NCBI RefSeq assembly: GCF_024700075.1
Contig: NZ_JAJONE010000001.1
Location: 372,001-436,000, forward strand
DNA from: Hymenobacter sp. J193
GTDB lineage: Bacteria > Bacteroidota > Bacteroidia > Cytophagales > Hymenobacteraceae
Direction: 5' to 3'
Length of the DNA stretch: 64,000 bases
In this document: piece after piece, positions 37,357 to 45,834 of the stretch
Layout: every line of letters begins with the position of its first letter
Numbering within the stretch: position 1 is the first letter of the stretch
The notes under the pieces: generated by a model
Told to the model about the DNA's origin: nothing
The model's input: the letters and a program-made list of their open reading frames with translations, nothing else
Databases searched by the model: none
Made by a program: the position numbers and the translations under genes

Positions 37357-38973
37357 CTAAAACGGCGGCGGACCGTCGTCGAAGTTGCTGCGCGGGAAGG
37401 GCTGAGCGGGCGGCGGGCCTTCGTTGTTGAGGCGGGAGCCCAGGCGAATAGTGTTGGGCGTGAAACCGGTCTGCTCATCGAAGCTACTAGGCGGGAAGGC
37501 CCCAGGGTTGAAGCCAGCGTCGCCGAAGCCTCCGCCCCCGTCGAGGTCGGCAAACTTGGTGAACTTGCCGATGAACTTGAGCTGCACGGTTTCGAGGGAG
37601 CCGTTCCGGTGCTTGGCAATGATAACCTCGCCGGTGCCCTGGGTGGGGTTGCCCATTTCGTCCTCCGTAATTTTGTAATACTCGGGGCGGTACAGGAAGA
37701 TTACCATGTCAGCGTCCTGCTCGATAGAGCCCGATTCACGAAGGTCACTTAGCTGAGGCTTCTTGTCGCCGCCGCGGGTTTCCACGGAGCGGGAAAGCTG
37801 CGACAGGGCCAGCACGGGCACGTTCAGCTCCTTGGCTATGCCCTTAAGGGCCCGCGAAATCGAGGCAATTTCCTGTTCGCGGTTGCCCCCACCCTTGCCA
37901 TCGGTGTTGCCGGTCATCAGCTGCAGATAGTCGATGATGATCATCGAAATATCGTGGTGGGCCTTGAGGCGGCGGCACTTGGTGCGCAGCTCCCGGATGC
38001 TCAGGCCCGGCGTATCATCGATGTAAATGGGCGCCGACGACAGGCCGGAAATCTTGTGGTTAAGCTGGGCCCACTCGTAATCGGCCAGGTTGCCCTTCTT
38101 GATTTTCTCGGAGTCCAGCTCCGCCTCCGCCGAAATCAGACGATTCACGAGCTGGAGCGAGGACATTTCCAGGGAGAAAATGGCCACCGGCTTCTTGAAC
38201 TCCACCGCCGCGTTGCGCATAGCCGAAACCACGAAAGCTGTTTTTCCCATCCCGGGCCTAGCCGCAATAATCACTAAATCAGATGGTTGCCAGCCCGAGG
38301 TTACGCGGTCCAGGGCGGAGAAGCCGGAGGGCACACCGGTGAGGCCGTCCTTCTGGTCTTTCTTTTCCTCCAGCTCCTTGATGGCCTTGCCCATCAGGCT
38401 GCGCATGTCGTCGAAGTTCTTGCGGATGTTGGATTCCGACACCTCGAACAACGACTGCTCGGTGGAATCCAGCAGGTTGAACACGTCGGTGGTATCCTCG
38501 AAGGCATCGCGCTGAATGTCCGAAGCAATGCGGATCAGCTCCCGCTTGATGGCGTTTTCGGTGATGATACGGGCGTGGTACTCGATGTTGGCCGCCGAGT
38601 TCACCTTGAAGGTGAGGCTGGCTACGTAGTGCGCCCCGCCGGCTACTTCCAGCTCGCCCATCTCGCGCAGCTCGTGCGTAACCGTTAGAATATCAATCGG
38701 CTCTGACTTATCAAACAGGTTCAGGATGGCCTTGAAGATGCGCTGGTGGCCGTCCTTGTAGAAGCTCTGGGGCTTGAGCAGGTCGATAACCGTGGTGAGG
38801 GCATCCTTTTCCAGCATCAGTGCCCCTAGCACGGCCGCTTCCAGCTCCAGGGCCTGGGGTGGCAGCTTGCCAGCCGGACCACTGGCCGGAATTACCGGCG
38901 GGCGGTTATTCCAGGCGGCTTTCGCTCGTGAGCCAGCTTGTTTCAGGCGGTCATCCATCCGGTCGTTCATCAC
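37357..38973 (-). CDS. dnaB: Replicative DNA helicase
   Basis: 538 aa hexameric helicase. N-terminal DnaB domain starts with PPQALELEAAVLGALMLEKDAL; the RecA-like motor has Walker A ARPGMGKTAFV, Walker B-like MIIIDYLQLMTG and RSVETRGGDKKPQLSDLRESG (residues about 395-415). The last about 60 residues are Gly/Pro/Phe-rich and end in DDGPPPF, a disordered tail typical of Cytophagales DnaB. Single gene, -7 box predicted at 39059-39066. Confidence 0.96.
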   Translation of the reverse strand: MMNDRMDDRLKQAGSRAKAAWNNRPPVIPASGPAGKLPPQALELEAAVLGALMLEKDALTTVIDLLKPQSFYKDGHQRIFKAILNLFDKSEPIDILTVTHELREMGELEVAGGAHYVASLTFKVNSAANIEYHARIITENAIKRELIRIASDIQRDAFEDTTDVFNLLDSTEQSLFEVSESNIRKNFDDMRSLMGKAIKELEEKKDQKDGLTGVPSGFSALDRVTSGWQPSDLVIIAARPGMGKTAFVVSAMRNAAVEFKKPVAIFSLEMSSLQLVNRLISAEAELDSEKIKKGNLADYEWAQLNHKISGLSSAPIYIDDTPGLSIRELRTKCRRLKAHHDISMIIIDYLQLMTGNTDGKGGGNREQEIASISRALKGIAKELNVPVLALSQLSRSVETRGGDKKPQLSDLRESGSIEQDADMVIFLYRPEYYKITEDEMGNPTQGTGEVIIAKHRNGSLETVQLKFIGKFTKFADLDGGGGFGDAGFNPGAFPPSSFDEQTGFTPNTIRLGSRLNNEGPPPAQPFPRSNFDDGPPPF

Positions 38974-39058
38974 TTAAGGTAGCACTACAAGGTAAGCAGG
39001 TTGGGCCGATTCAGGCGGGAATTTCTACCGGGCGGCCCGAATTTTACCCAAAGGGGTA

Positions 39059-39066
39059 CAAAGCTA
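39059..39066 (-). promoter_or_regulatory. Predicted -7 box of dnaB
   Basis: Minus strand reads TAGCTTTG, an exact match, 86 bases before the ATG; this would give a fairly long leader. Confidence 0.4.
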
Positions 39067-39126
39067 ACGGCTGGGCTCTACAATCCGGGGCTGGCAGAAA
39101 ATGTTTCTTTTTTGTATGCTGATAAG

Positions 39127-39169
39127 GTAACAGGTGGCAGGTGATGAGGTGACACCTGCCACCTGTTAC
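39127..39169. repeat. Low-complexity hairpin upstream of mpl
   Basis: Arms 39127-39143 and 39153-39169 are perfectly complementary over 17 bp (GTAACAGGTGGCAGGTG and complement) with a 9-base loop; a third degenerate copy follows to about 39190. Same style as the hairpins at 48236, 58969 and 61928 but unrelated core. Confidence 0.8.
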
Positions 39170-39194
39170 ATGTCACCTGTTACCTGTCACCGCT

Positions 39195-39202
39195 TACCTT
39201 TG
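39195..39202 (+). promoter_or_regulatory. Predicted -7 box of mpl
   Basis: TACCTTTG, exact consensus match, 23 bases before the ATG at 39226. Confidence 0.5.
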
Positions 39203-39225
39203 CCGCCTATTCTCTTTCTGACCGA

Positions 39226-40612
39226 ATGGCCGCTACTCCTTCCTCGCTCCAACGCTTGCACCTGATTGCGACCGGGGGCAGCATCATGCACAACCTGGCT
39301 CTGGCTCTGCACCAGCGCGGTGCCCACGTGACGGGCTCCGACGACGAAATCTTTGAGCCGGCCAAGAGCCGCCTGGCCAAAGCCGGGCTGCTGCCGGCCG
39401 CGGAAGGCTGGTTTCCTGAAAAAATCACGGCCGACCTCGACGCCGTGATTGTAGGTATGCACGCCCGCCCCGACAACCCTGAGCTGCTGCGCGCCCAGGA
39501 GTTGGGCCTGCGGGTGTACTCCTTCCCTGAGTTTATCTACGAAGCTTCCCGCGACAAGCAGCGCATTGTCATTGGCGGCTCGCACGGAAAAACCAGCATT
39601 ACCTCCCTTATTCTGCACGTGCTGCGCTACCACGGCCGCCAGTTCGACTACGCTGTGGGCGCCCAGCTGGAAGGCTTTGAGCTGATGGTGCAGCTGACGG
39701 AGGACGCGCCCATCATCATCATCGAAGGGGACGAGTACCTGTCGTCGCCCATCGACCGGCGGCCTAAGTTCCACTTATACCAGCACCACATCGGCGTTAT
39801 TTCGGGCATCAGCTGGGACCACATCAACGTGTTTCCGACCGAGGAAGTCTACCGCGAGCAGTTCCGCATCTTCGCGGAGATGACGCCCAAGGCCGGCGTG
39901 CTCATCTACGACCAGCACGACGAGCAGGTGCAGCTGGTAACGGTGCCCTCCAGCCCCGACGTGAAGTACATCGGCTACGGCCCCCACGAGCACGTGATTC
40001 GGGACGGCAAGACCTTCCTGCTCAACAAAAAGGATGAGGAAGTACCGGTACAGGTATTTGGGGAGCACAACCTGCGCAACATCTCGGCGGCCAAGGAAGT
40101 GTGCAAGCAGCTGGGCATTAAGGGCAAGGAGTTCTACGAGGCGCTGGCATCGTTTAAGGGCGCCGCCCGCCGCCTGGAAAAAGGTGCGCGAAGGCGCGGG
40201 CTCGGTGGTGTACAAAGACTTTGCCCATGCGCCCAGCAAGCTGAAAGCCACGGCCGCCGCCTTCAAGAAGCAGTACCCGCGGCGCAAGTTGGTGGCCTGC
40301 CTGGAGCTGCACACGTTCAGCTCGCTCAACCCCGCCTTCCTGCCCCAGTACGCCCATACCTTCGACGCGCCCGACGTGGCCGTGGTATACTTCAACCCCC
40401 ACGTGCTGGAGCACAAGCGCCTGCCGGCTTTGCCGCCCGAAGCCGTGCAGCAGGCCTTCCAGCGCCCCGACCTGCGCGTGTTCACCGATAGCCGGGAGAT
40501 GGCCGCGTTTCTGCACGCCCAGGACTGGCAGAACGCCAACCTACTGATGATGTCGTCGGGTACGTTTGATGGGCTGGATTTAAATCAGCTGGCCGCTGAA
40601 GTCACGAAATAA
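39226..40612 (+). pseudogene. mpl: UDP-MurNAc tripeptide ligase Mpl, frameshifted
   Basis: Mpl recycles cell-wall tripeptide onto UDP-MurNAc. The frame from 39226 has the Mur-ligase P-loop GGSHGKTSITSLIL and HNLRNISAAKEVC, then goes out of frame after GAARRLEK. The remainder (VREGAGSVVYKDFAHAPSKL ... MMSSGTFDGLDLNQLAAEV) is in another frame ending at 40612. The join is the run of five A at 40178-40182; with four A the protein reads through as a normal about 460-aa Mpl. If real, the truncated protein lacks the ligand-binding C-terminal domain. A sequencing error is equally possible. Confidence 0.88.
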
Positions 40613-40627
40613 CTTCCGTCAACGACG

Positions 40628-41338
40628 ATGAAACCTCCTTTGCTCCTGCTGCACGGCGCGCTGGCTTCCGAGAAGCAGCTCAAGCCCCTGGCCCGCCAGC
40701 TCGCAGCGGCTTTCGATGTACGCACATTCAGCTTCAGCGGACACGGCGGCCAGCCTCTGGACGGGCCGGCTTTTTCTATAGCTGGCTTTGCCGGGGAAGT
40801 GCTCCGGTTCCTGGATGCGCAGAGCTGGGAAGCGGCCCACGTATTCGGCTACAGCATGGGCGGTTACGCAGCCCTGTTGGCTGCCACTCAGGCCCCAACC
40901 CGCTTTTGCAGTATCACCACGCTGGGCACCACCTTCGGCTGGTCGCCAGTAACGGCCGCGCAGGCTACTGCCTTTCTTGATGCGGAGAAGATGCGGGAGA
41001 AAGTACCTCAGTTTGCCGCTCACCTGGAAGAGCTGCACGCTCCTACTCCCCTGCCCGCACTGCTGCAGGCTACTGCTGCCCTAATGCGCGGCCTCGGCGA
41101 CGCGCCTCCGCTCACCCAGGCCAACCTCAGCACGCTGGAAGTACCCGTGCAGGTATTGGTAGGCGAACTGGACACCACGGCCGGCGTGGATACTTCCCAG
41201 CAGTTTGCCAACTACCTGCCCCGCGCCGCGTTCGAAATCATCATGAATACCCCGCACCCACTGGAAAAAGTCAACCCCGATCTGCTGGCCTCCCGCGTAG
41301 CGCAGTTTACCAGGCAGGCAACGGCTGGCCCGCGCTAA
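40628..41338 (+). CDS. Alpha/beta hydrolase
   Basis: 236 aa. Oxyanion region LLLHGALASEKQL near residue 5, nucleophile elbow FGYSMGGYAALLA (Ser about residue 77), Asp in VLVGELDTTAGVD, and His in NTPHPLEKVNPDLL: a complete catalytic triad. Substrate unknown; such short hydrolases are often esterases. It starts 15 bases after the mpl region and is probably in the same transcript; a strong terminator follows. Confidence 0.88.
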   Translation: MKPPLLLLHGALASEKQLKPLARQLAAAFDVRTFSFSGHGGQPLDGPAFSIAGFAGEVLRFLDAQSWEAAHVFGYSMGGYAALLAATQAPTRFCSITTLGTTFGWSPVTAAQATAFLDAEKMREKVPQFAAHLEELHAPTPLPALLQATAALMRGLGDAPPLTQANLSTLEVPVQVLVGELDTTAGVDTSQQFANYLPRAAFEIIMNTPHPLEKVNPDLLASRVAQFTRQATAGPR

Positions 41339-41352
41339 GCCGGAGGAAACCC

Positions 41353-41390
41353 ACAAAAAAGCCCGCCAGGTACCTGGCGGGCTTTTTTAT
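41353..41390. terminator. Terminator after the alpha/beta hydrolase gene
   Basis: AAAAAAGCCCGCCAGGTA folds with its complement ending in GGCGGGCTTTTTT; perfect GC-rich stem with T run. Confidence 0.92.
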
Positions 41391-41491
41391 TTATTGGTAA
41401 CCGAAGCGGGCTTGGGCCGGCGCCTGTCGGTGGTGACGAGCAACGCCAGGGCCGTGAGCGAGAGGCGCAGAATCCACTTGCGACTGAGCAT
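41387..41491 (-). CDS. Small membrane-associated peptide, 34 aa
   Basis: Starts at ATG 41491, three bases after the stop of the upstream lipoprotein gene (TAA GCC ATG), so likely translationally coupled. Sequence MLSRKWILRLSLTALALLV is a hydrophobic segment with basic start, followed by a basic tail. Too short for family assignment. The stop overlaps the edge of the terminator. Real expression is unproven. Confidence 0.45.
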   Translation of the reverse strand: MLSRKWILRLSLTALALLVTTDRRRPKPASVTNK

Positions 41492-41494
41492 GGC

Positions 41495-42067
41495 TTAGCG
41501 GAAAAAGGTATTGTTGTCCTTCACTGTTAGGTCACAGGAAGATCCGCCGGTATTTTCCTCGCAGGTAGTGCCTACTATCTTGTTGCCCTGGAAGTTGAAA
41601 AAGCAGAACGTGCAGCCTACTCCTTCCAGAATATACCGCTCCGTGTTGGAGCTCAGATACAGAGAGTTGTCCGATGATTTGCGCAGCGGAATAGCCATAC
41701 CCCGGAACATGCCATCCTTAAGGCCCAGGCCTACCAGGTAGTACACCGGCGCATCCTTGGGCCGCTCCTGCACTTTCCGGATCATCACTTTATCCACCAC
41801 GGTCCCATCGGCAAACTCCCGGATGAAGTTGTGCGTGAGCTGGTCGCGCGGTATGGAGTACTGGGTTTTGCCCTCGGCAATATCGGCTACCAGCTTGCTC
41901 GTGGCTTCCAGTTGCCGCTGCTCGGTTTTGGTGGGGTCATTCACCGGGGAGCTGACTTCGGGAAACGACTGGCGGCGGGAAGTTTCGCAGCTGCTGAGCA
42001 GCCCGGCCGAAGCAAGTAACAGGCCGGGCAGAATCCTGCGGAAGCGGCGAAAAAGAGGAAGGCACAT
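41495..42067 (-). CDS. Hypothetical lipoprotein
   Basis: 190 aa. Basic N-terminus and hydrophobic stretch end in lipobox LLSSC (Cys27). The body has a domain with TVVDKVMIRKVQERPKDAP, YYLVGLGLKDGMFRGMAIPL and a C-terminal part with several Cys (GVGCTFCFFN, GTTCEENTGGSSCDL) that may form disulfides. Function unknown. It follows the M48 protease gene by 15 bases, so the two probably act together at the cell envelope. Confidence 0.72.
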   Translation of the reverse strand: MCLPLFRRFRRILPGLLLASAGLLSSCETSRRQSFPEVSSPVNDPTKTEQRQLEATSKLVADIAEGKTQYSIPRDQLTHNFIREFADGTVVDKVMIRKVQERPKDAPVYYLVGLGLKDGMFRGMAIPLRKSSDNSLYLSSNTERYILEGVGCTFCFFNFQGNKIVGTTCEENTGGSSCDLTVKDNNTFFR

Positions 42068-42082
42068 GCGCGGGAGCGGTAA

Positions 42083-42877
42083 TTAGCGGGCGGTGTAGTA
42101 CTTGCGGGCTTCGGGCAGTTCCTTCTGGATGTCGGCAATGCGGGTGCCGTTGGAAGGGTGCGTGGAGAGGAACTCGGGTGGGGAAGCCGAGTTTTCGCGG
42201 GCATCCATGCGCTGCCAGAACTGCACGGCTCCATCGGGGTTGTAGCCGGCAATGGCCATGAAAATCAGCCCCAGGTGGTCGGCTTCCGATTCCTGGTTGC
42301 GGCCAAACTTCAGCAGGCCCACCTGTCCGCCGATACCTACGGCTTGCAGAAACACATTCTGCGTGGCCGAAGGATTCTGGCCTACGGCCGTGGAAACCGC
42401 GGTGCCCAGGCCCTGGGCTGCCATCTGCTGGCTCATCCGCTCGGAGCTGTGGCGGGCCACGGCATGAGCAATTTCGTGGCCCATGACCACGGCCAGGCCG
42501 TTTTCATCCTGGGTGATGGGAAGAATACCAGAGTACACGGCCACTTTACCGCCGGGCATACACCAGGCGTTTTCCTGCTTGTCTTCGATAAGGTTGAACT
42601 CCCAGGCGTAGCCTTCCAGCTGAGCTTGCTGACCCTGTTGGCGGAAGTATTGCTCTACCGCCTGCTGAATGCGGCCCCCTACGCGCTTAACCAGTGCGGC
42701 CTGGGCACCACTGGTGGTTACCCGGCTCGAGGCCAACACCTTTTGGTATTCCTGAGCGGCCATGGTGTTCATTTCCGCTTCGGAAACCAAACTGAGCTGC
42801 CGGCGGCCGGTAATGGGAACGGTAGAGCAAGCGGCTGCTATCAACAGGGAGCTGGCTAAAGCAATTTTCTTGAGCAT
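42083..42877 (-). CDS. M48-family zinc metalloprotease, lipoprotein
   Basis: 264 aa from ATG 42877; lipobox IAAACS near residue 16. Zinc site GHEIAHAVARH (HExxH) with third ligand in NQESEADHLGL. Periplasmic M48 lipoproteins such as BepA/LoiP act in outer-membrane quality control. The frame is open upstream to 43105, but those residues are not family-like and pass through a hairpin repeat. First gene of a probable three-gene operon with the lipoprotein and the small peptide. Confidence 0.93.
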   Translation of the reverse strand: MLKKIALASSLLIAAACSTVPITGRRQLSLVSEAEMNTMAAQEYQKVLASSRVTTSGAQAALVKRVGGRIQQAVEQYFRQQGQQAQLEGYAWEFNLIEDKQENAWCMPGGKVAVYSGILPITQDENGLAVVMGHEIAHAVARHSSERMSQQMAAQGLGTAVSTAVGQNPSATQNVFLQAVGIGGQVGLLKFGRNQESEADHLGLIFMAIAGYNPDGAVQFWQRMDARENSASPPEFLSTHPSNGTRIADIQKELPEARKYYTAR

Positions 42878-42973
42878 GAGAGAAGGAAGGTACGGAAAGC
42901 GTGAAACAGTACCCGCGCCGACGGCAGGTAGGGACGGGGTGCTATACGTGAGGCAGCGGGCAAAATGTTTAAT

Positions 42974-43074
42974 GGGGTCTTGGGGACTTGGGCTCTTAGG
43001 GTCTTGGATTTCGTTCTGATACCTTCGCCCGCTATCTTTCCCAGCTGGCAGCTGCCCCAAGACTCCAAGACCCC
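42974..43074. repeat. Imperfect hairpin upstream of FAH gene and M48 gene
   Basis: 42974-42993 pairs with 43055-43074 at 17 of 20 positions (GGGGTCTTGG ... CCAAGACCCC), with further copies of the GGGTCTTGG motif between; same low-complexity style as other hairpins here. It ends six bases before the FAH start codon. Confidence 0.75.
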
Positions 43075-43079
43075 TACAA

Positions 43080-43694
43080 ATGAAAATCCTTTGCATCGGC
43101 CGCAACTACGCGGAGCATATTGCCGAACTTCAGAACGAAACGCCCGACGCGCCCGTCATCTTTGCCAAACCCGATACGGCCCTGCTCCAGCGTAACCAGC
43201 CGTTTTTTCTGCCCGATTTCTCCCAGGATATCCACCACGAAATTGAGTTGGTGCTGCGCATCTGCAAAAACGGCAAGAACATCGAGGAGAAATTTGCCCC
43301 CTCGTATTTCGACGCCATCGGCCTGGGCATCGACTTCACGGCCCGCGACCTGCAAAGCAAGCTCAAGAGCAAAGGACTGCCCTGGGAGCTGGCCAAAGGC
43401 TTCGATGGCTCGGCGCCCATTTCCCAGGAGTTCAAGCCCGTGGCCGACTTCCCCGATCTGAAAACCATTGACTTCCGGCTGGAAGTGAACGGCGAGGTGC
43501 GCCAGCGCGGCAACTCCGGCCTCATGCTGCACGACTTCTCCAAAATCATCAGCTACATCTCCCGCTTCATCACCCTCAAAATGGGCGACCTGATTTTCAC
43601 GGGTACGCCCAGCGGCGTGGGTCCGGTGCAGATTGGCGACCAGCTGACGGGCTTTATCGGCGAGGAAAAGATGTTCGACCTGGCCGTGAAGTAG
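43080..43694 (+). CDS. Fumarylacetoacetate hydrolase-family enzyme
   Basis: 204 aa, the short catalytic form. Motifs: GRNYAEHIAELQN, KPDTALL, HHEIELVL with metal-binding Glu, and GIDFTARDLQ with metal-binding Asp; the C-terminus has FTGTPSGVGPVQIGDQL. Short FAH-domain proteins act as acylpyruvases or oxaloacetate tautomerases/decarboxylases; exact substrate unknown. Start at ATG 43080 fits family length. Own terminator. Confidence 0.92.
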   Translation: MKILCIGRNYAEHIAELQNETPDAPVIFAKPDTALLQRNQPFFLPDFSQDIHHEIELVLRICKNGKNIEEKFAPSYFDAIGLGIDFTARDLQSKLKSKGLPWELAKGFDGSAPISQEFKPVADFPDLKTIDFRLEVNGEVRQRGNSGLMLHDFSKIISYISRFITLKMGDLIFTGTPSGVGPVQIGDQLTGFIGEEKMFDLAVK

Positions 43695-43699
43695 CTTTT

Positions 43700-43738
43700 C
43701 GGGCCCGGGGCTAACGGCTGCCCGGGCCCGGCTTTTTG
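43700..43738 (+). terminator. Terminator after FAH gene
   Basis: Very GC-rich stem CGGGCCCGGG / CCCGGGCCCG around loop GCTAACGGCTG and T run. Confidence 0.92.
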
Positions 43739-43835
43739 TTTCATTTATGCCTGCGGCGTATCCCATTTCGCCGTTTTTTTCGTTGAAGCCCCGAACTGCC
43801 GGTTGCCGGCTTCCGAATTGCTTACCTATTGCTGA

Positions 43836-45827
43836 ATGCCTGATTTCCTGAACCTGCGGCCGCGCCGGCTGCTGGGAGTGGCCTGGCCCTTCCTGCTGCT
43901 GATGGGCCTGCGCCCCAGTTCCTGCGGCGGCCAGGAGCCCGACTCCACCGAGAAGCCCCATCCCGTAGCCCCGGTTACGGCCAAACCCAACGAAGTAGCC
44001 AACGGCTATTTCCTGCTGCCCATCAAGCCGGGCCAGCCCAACTTCCTGGCGGCCAGCATGGGCGAGCTGCGCCCCAACCACTTCCACGGCGGCCTCGACA
44101 TCAAGACCGACGGGCGGGTGGATTTGCCCGTGTACGCCGCCGCCGACGGCTACATCTCCCGCATGAAGCAAAGCTCCTTCGGCTACGGCAACGTGCTTTA
44201 TATCACCCATCCCAACGGCCTGACTACGGTATACGGCCACCTCAACCACTTCCGGGGGCCGGTGGCGGAGGAAATGCGCCGCCAGCAGTACCAGAAGAAA
44301 ACCTACGAGCTGGAGCTGTTTTTTCAGCCCACGCAGTTTCAGGTAAAGCGCGGCGAACTGGTGGCCTTGTCAGGCAACACCGGGGGCTCAGCCGGACCGC
44401 ACCTGCACTGGGAAGTGCGCGACGCCCAGGACAACCAGCTCAACCCACTGCAGTGGGGTGGCTTCTCCGAAATTCAGGACCACGTGGCACCTACTGTGCT
44501 GGCGGCCGCCGTAGAGCCGCTGAGCATTGATGGCCGCGTGCAGGGCCGCTTCGAGAAGCGCCTGTTCACGCCCACCCGCGCGGCCGGCACCGGCTACTCC
44601 GTGGCCGATACTATTCCGGCCTTTGGTACCGTGGGGCTGCTTTTGCAGGCCTTCGACCGGTTTGATGGTGCCTGGAACAAGAACGGGCTCTACCGCGTGT
44701 CGGTGCGCGTGAACGGGCAGCCGTTCTACACCCACACCATCAACGGCATTGGCTTTCCCGGCGAAACGCGCGAAGTAAACCAGCACATCGACTACGAGTA
44801 CCTGATGACTTCGCGCCGCACCTTCGAAAAGCTGTGGGTGGACGACGGCAACCGCATGCGCCTCTACCAGACCGGCCCCACCAAAGGCAAGCTGTTGGTG
44901 GAGGCCGGTAAGATCTACGACGTGGAAATGCGCCTGGAAGACGCCTACGGCAACGCCACGCCCCTGCACTTAGTGCTGCGCGGGCAGGAGCCCGAGTACT
45001 GGCAAACCCGCAGCAGCGCCACCCGCAAACCCGCCCTGCGCTACGAAGTAGTGCGCAATATTCTGCGGGTAACGGCAGACGATACGGCCCGCGAGGCACC
45101 TAACCTCACCCTCACGCGCGGCAACCGCCAACGCCAGCTGCGCCCCAGCTACACCGACCAGGGCCGCACCGTGTACCTCTACGACCTGCGCGCCGGCCTT
45201 CCTGACTCCCTGCGCTTTCCCGGTTTGCGCCGCGCCCAGCCCTTTGATAGAGTGGCCGCCATTCCGGCCGGGCAGGAGCGCCTGTTTGCCACACCCTTCG
45301 TCAACCTGGCCTTTGCGCCCCGCACCACCTACGACACGCTCTACCTGCAAACCACCTACAAGGATGGCCTCTGGAAGGTACAAAGCGCCGTCACGCCTAT
45401 TCAGGAAGCCCTGCGCGTGACGCTGAAGCCCGAAACGCTGGTAGTTGACAAGCAGCGCACGGCGGCCTGCCTGATTCGGGGCAATGCCCGCATCTGGCAA
45501 AGCGGCCAGTGGGAAGGCGAGTTTTTCAGCTTCAATACCCGCCTGTTCGGGCAGTTCAAGCTGGTGACGGACGTGACGCCGCCCTCGGGTCGCCTCGTCA
45601 GCAAAGGCGCGGCCGGCGTAGTCTTCAAGGTAGGCGACGACCTCTCGGGCCTGGCCAGCTACCAGCTGGAAGTAAACGGACAGTTCCGCCTGCTGCGCTT
45701 CGAGCACAAGAATTCTACTCTCTTCTCGGAGCGCGACGACAAGCTGGGCCCGCCCCTGCGCGGCCCCGCCCGCCTCACCCTCCGCGACATGGCCGGCAAT
45801 GAAAAGGTGATAAGCGTAACGCTGTAG
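43836..45827 (+). CDS. M23-family peptidase (LytM/peptidoglycan hydrolase-like), exported
   Basis: 663 aa. N-terminal signal segment (about residues 12-28). The LytM zinc site is intact: HFHGGLDIKTDG (HxxxxD) near 82 and AGPHLHWEVRD (HxH) near 187. A long C-terminal region (about 210-663) is beta-rich and likely Ig-like; it may bind the cell wall or regulate the enzyme. Family members cleave peptidoglycan crosslinks in the periplasm. The gene ends seven bases from a convergent WG-repeat gene with no terminator between. Confidence 0.92.
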   Translation: MPDFLNLRPRRLLGVAWPFLLLMGLRPSSCGGQEPDSTEKPHPVAPVTAKPNEVANGYFLLPIKPGQPNFLAASMGELRPNHFHGGLDIKTDGRVDLPVYAAADGYISRMKQSSFGYGNVLYITHPNGLTTVYGHLNHFRGPVAEEMRRQQYQKKTYELELFFQPTQFQVKRGELVALSGNTGGSAGPHLHWEVRDAQDNQLNPLQWGGFSEIQDHVAPTVLAAAVEPLSIDGRVQGRFEKRLFTPTRAAGTGYSVADTIPAFGTVGLLLQAFDRFDGAWNKNGLYRVSVRVNGQPFYTHTINGIGFPGETREVNQHIDYEYLMTSRRTFEKLWVDDGNRMRLYQTGPTKGKLLVEAGKIYDVEMRLEDAYGNATPLHLVLRGQEPEYWQTRSSATRKPALRYEVVRNILRVTADDTAREAPNLTLTRGNRQRQLRPSYTDQGRTVYLYDLRAGLPDSLRFPGLRRAQPFDRVAAIPAGQERLFATPFVNLAFAPRTTYDTLYLQTTYKDGLWKVQSAVTPIQEALRVTLKPETLVVDKQRTAACLIRGNARIWQSGQWEGEFFSFNTRLFGQFKLVTDVTPPSGRLVSKGAAGVVFKVGDDLSGLASYQLEVNGQFRLLRFEHKNSTLFSERDDKLGPPLRGPARLTLRDMAGNEKVISVTL

Positions 45828-45834
45828 CAGCTGC

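Noticed and set aside
42878..43105. Longer N-terminus for the M48 protease
   Set aside because: It runs through a hairpin repeat and lacks a signal; the lipobox start at 42877 fits the family.
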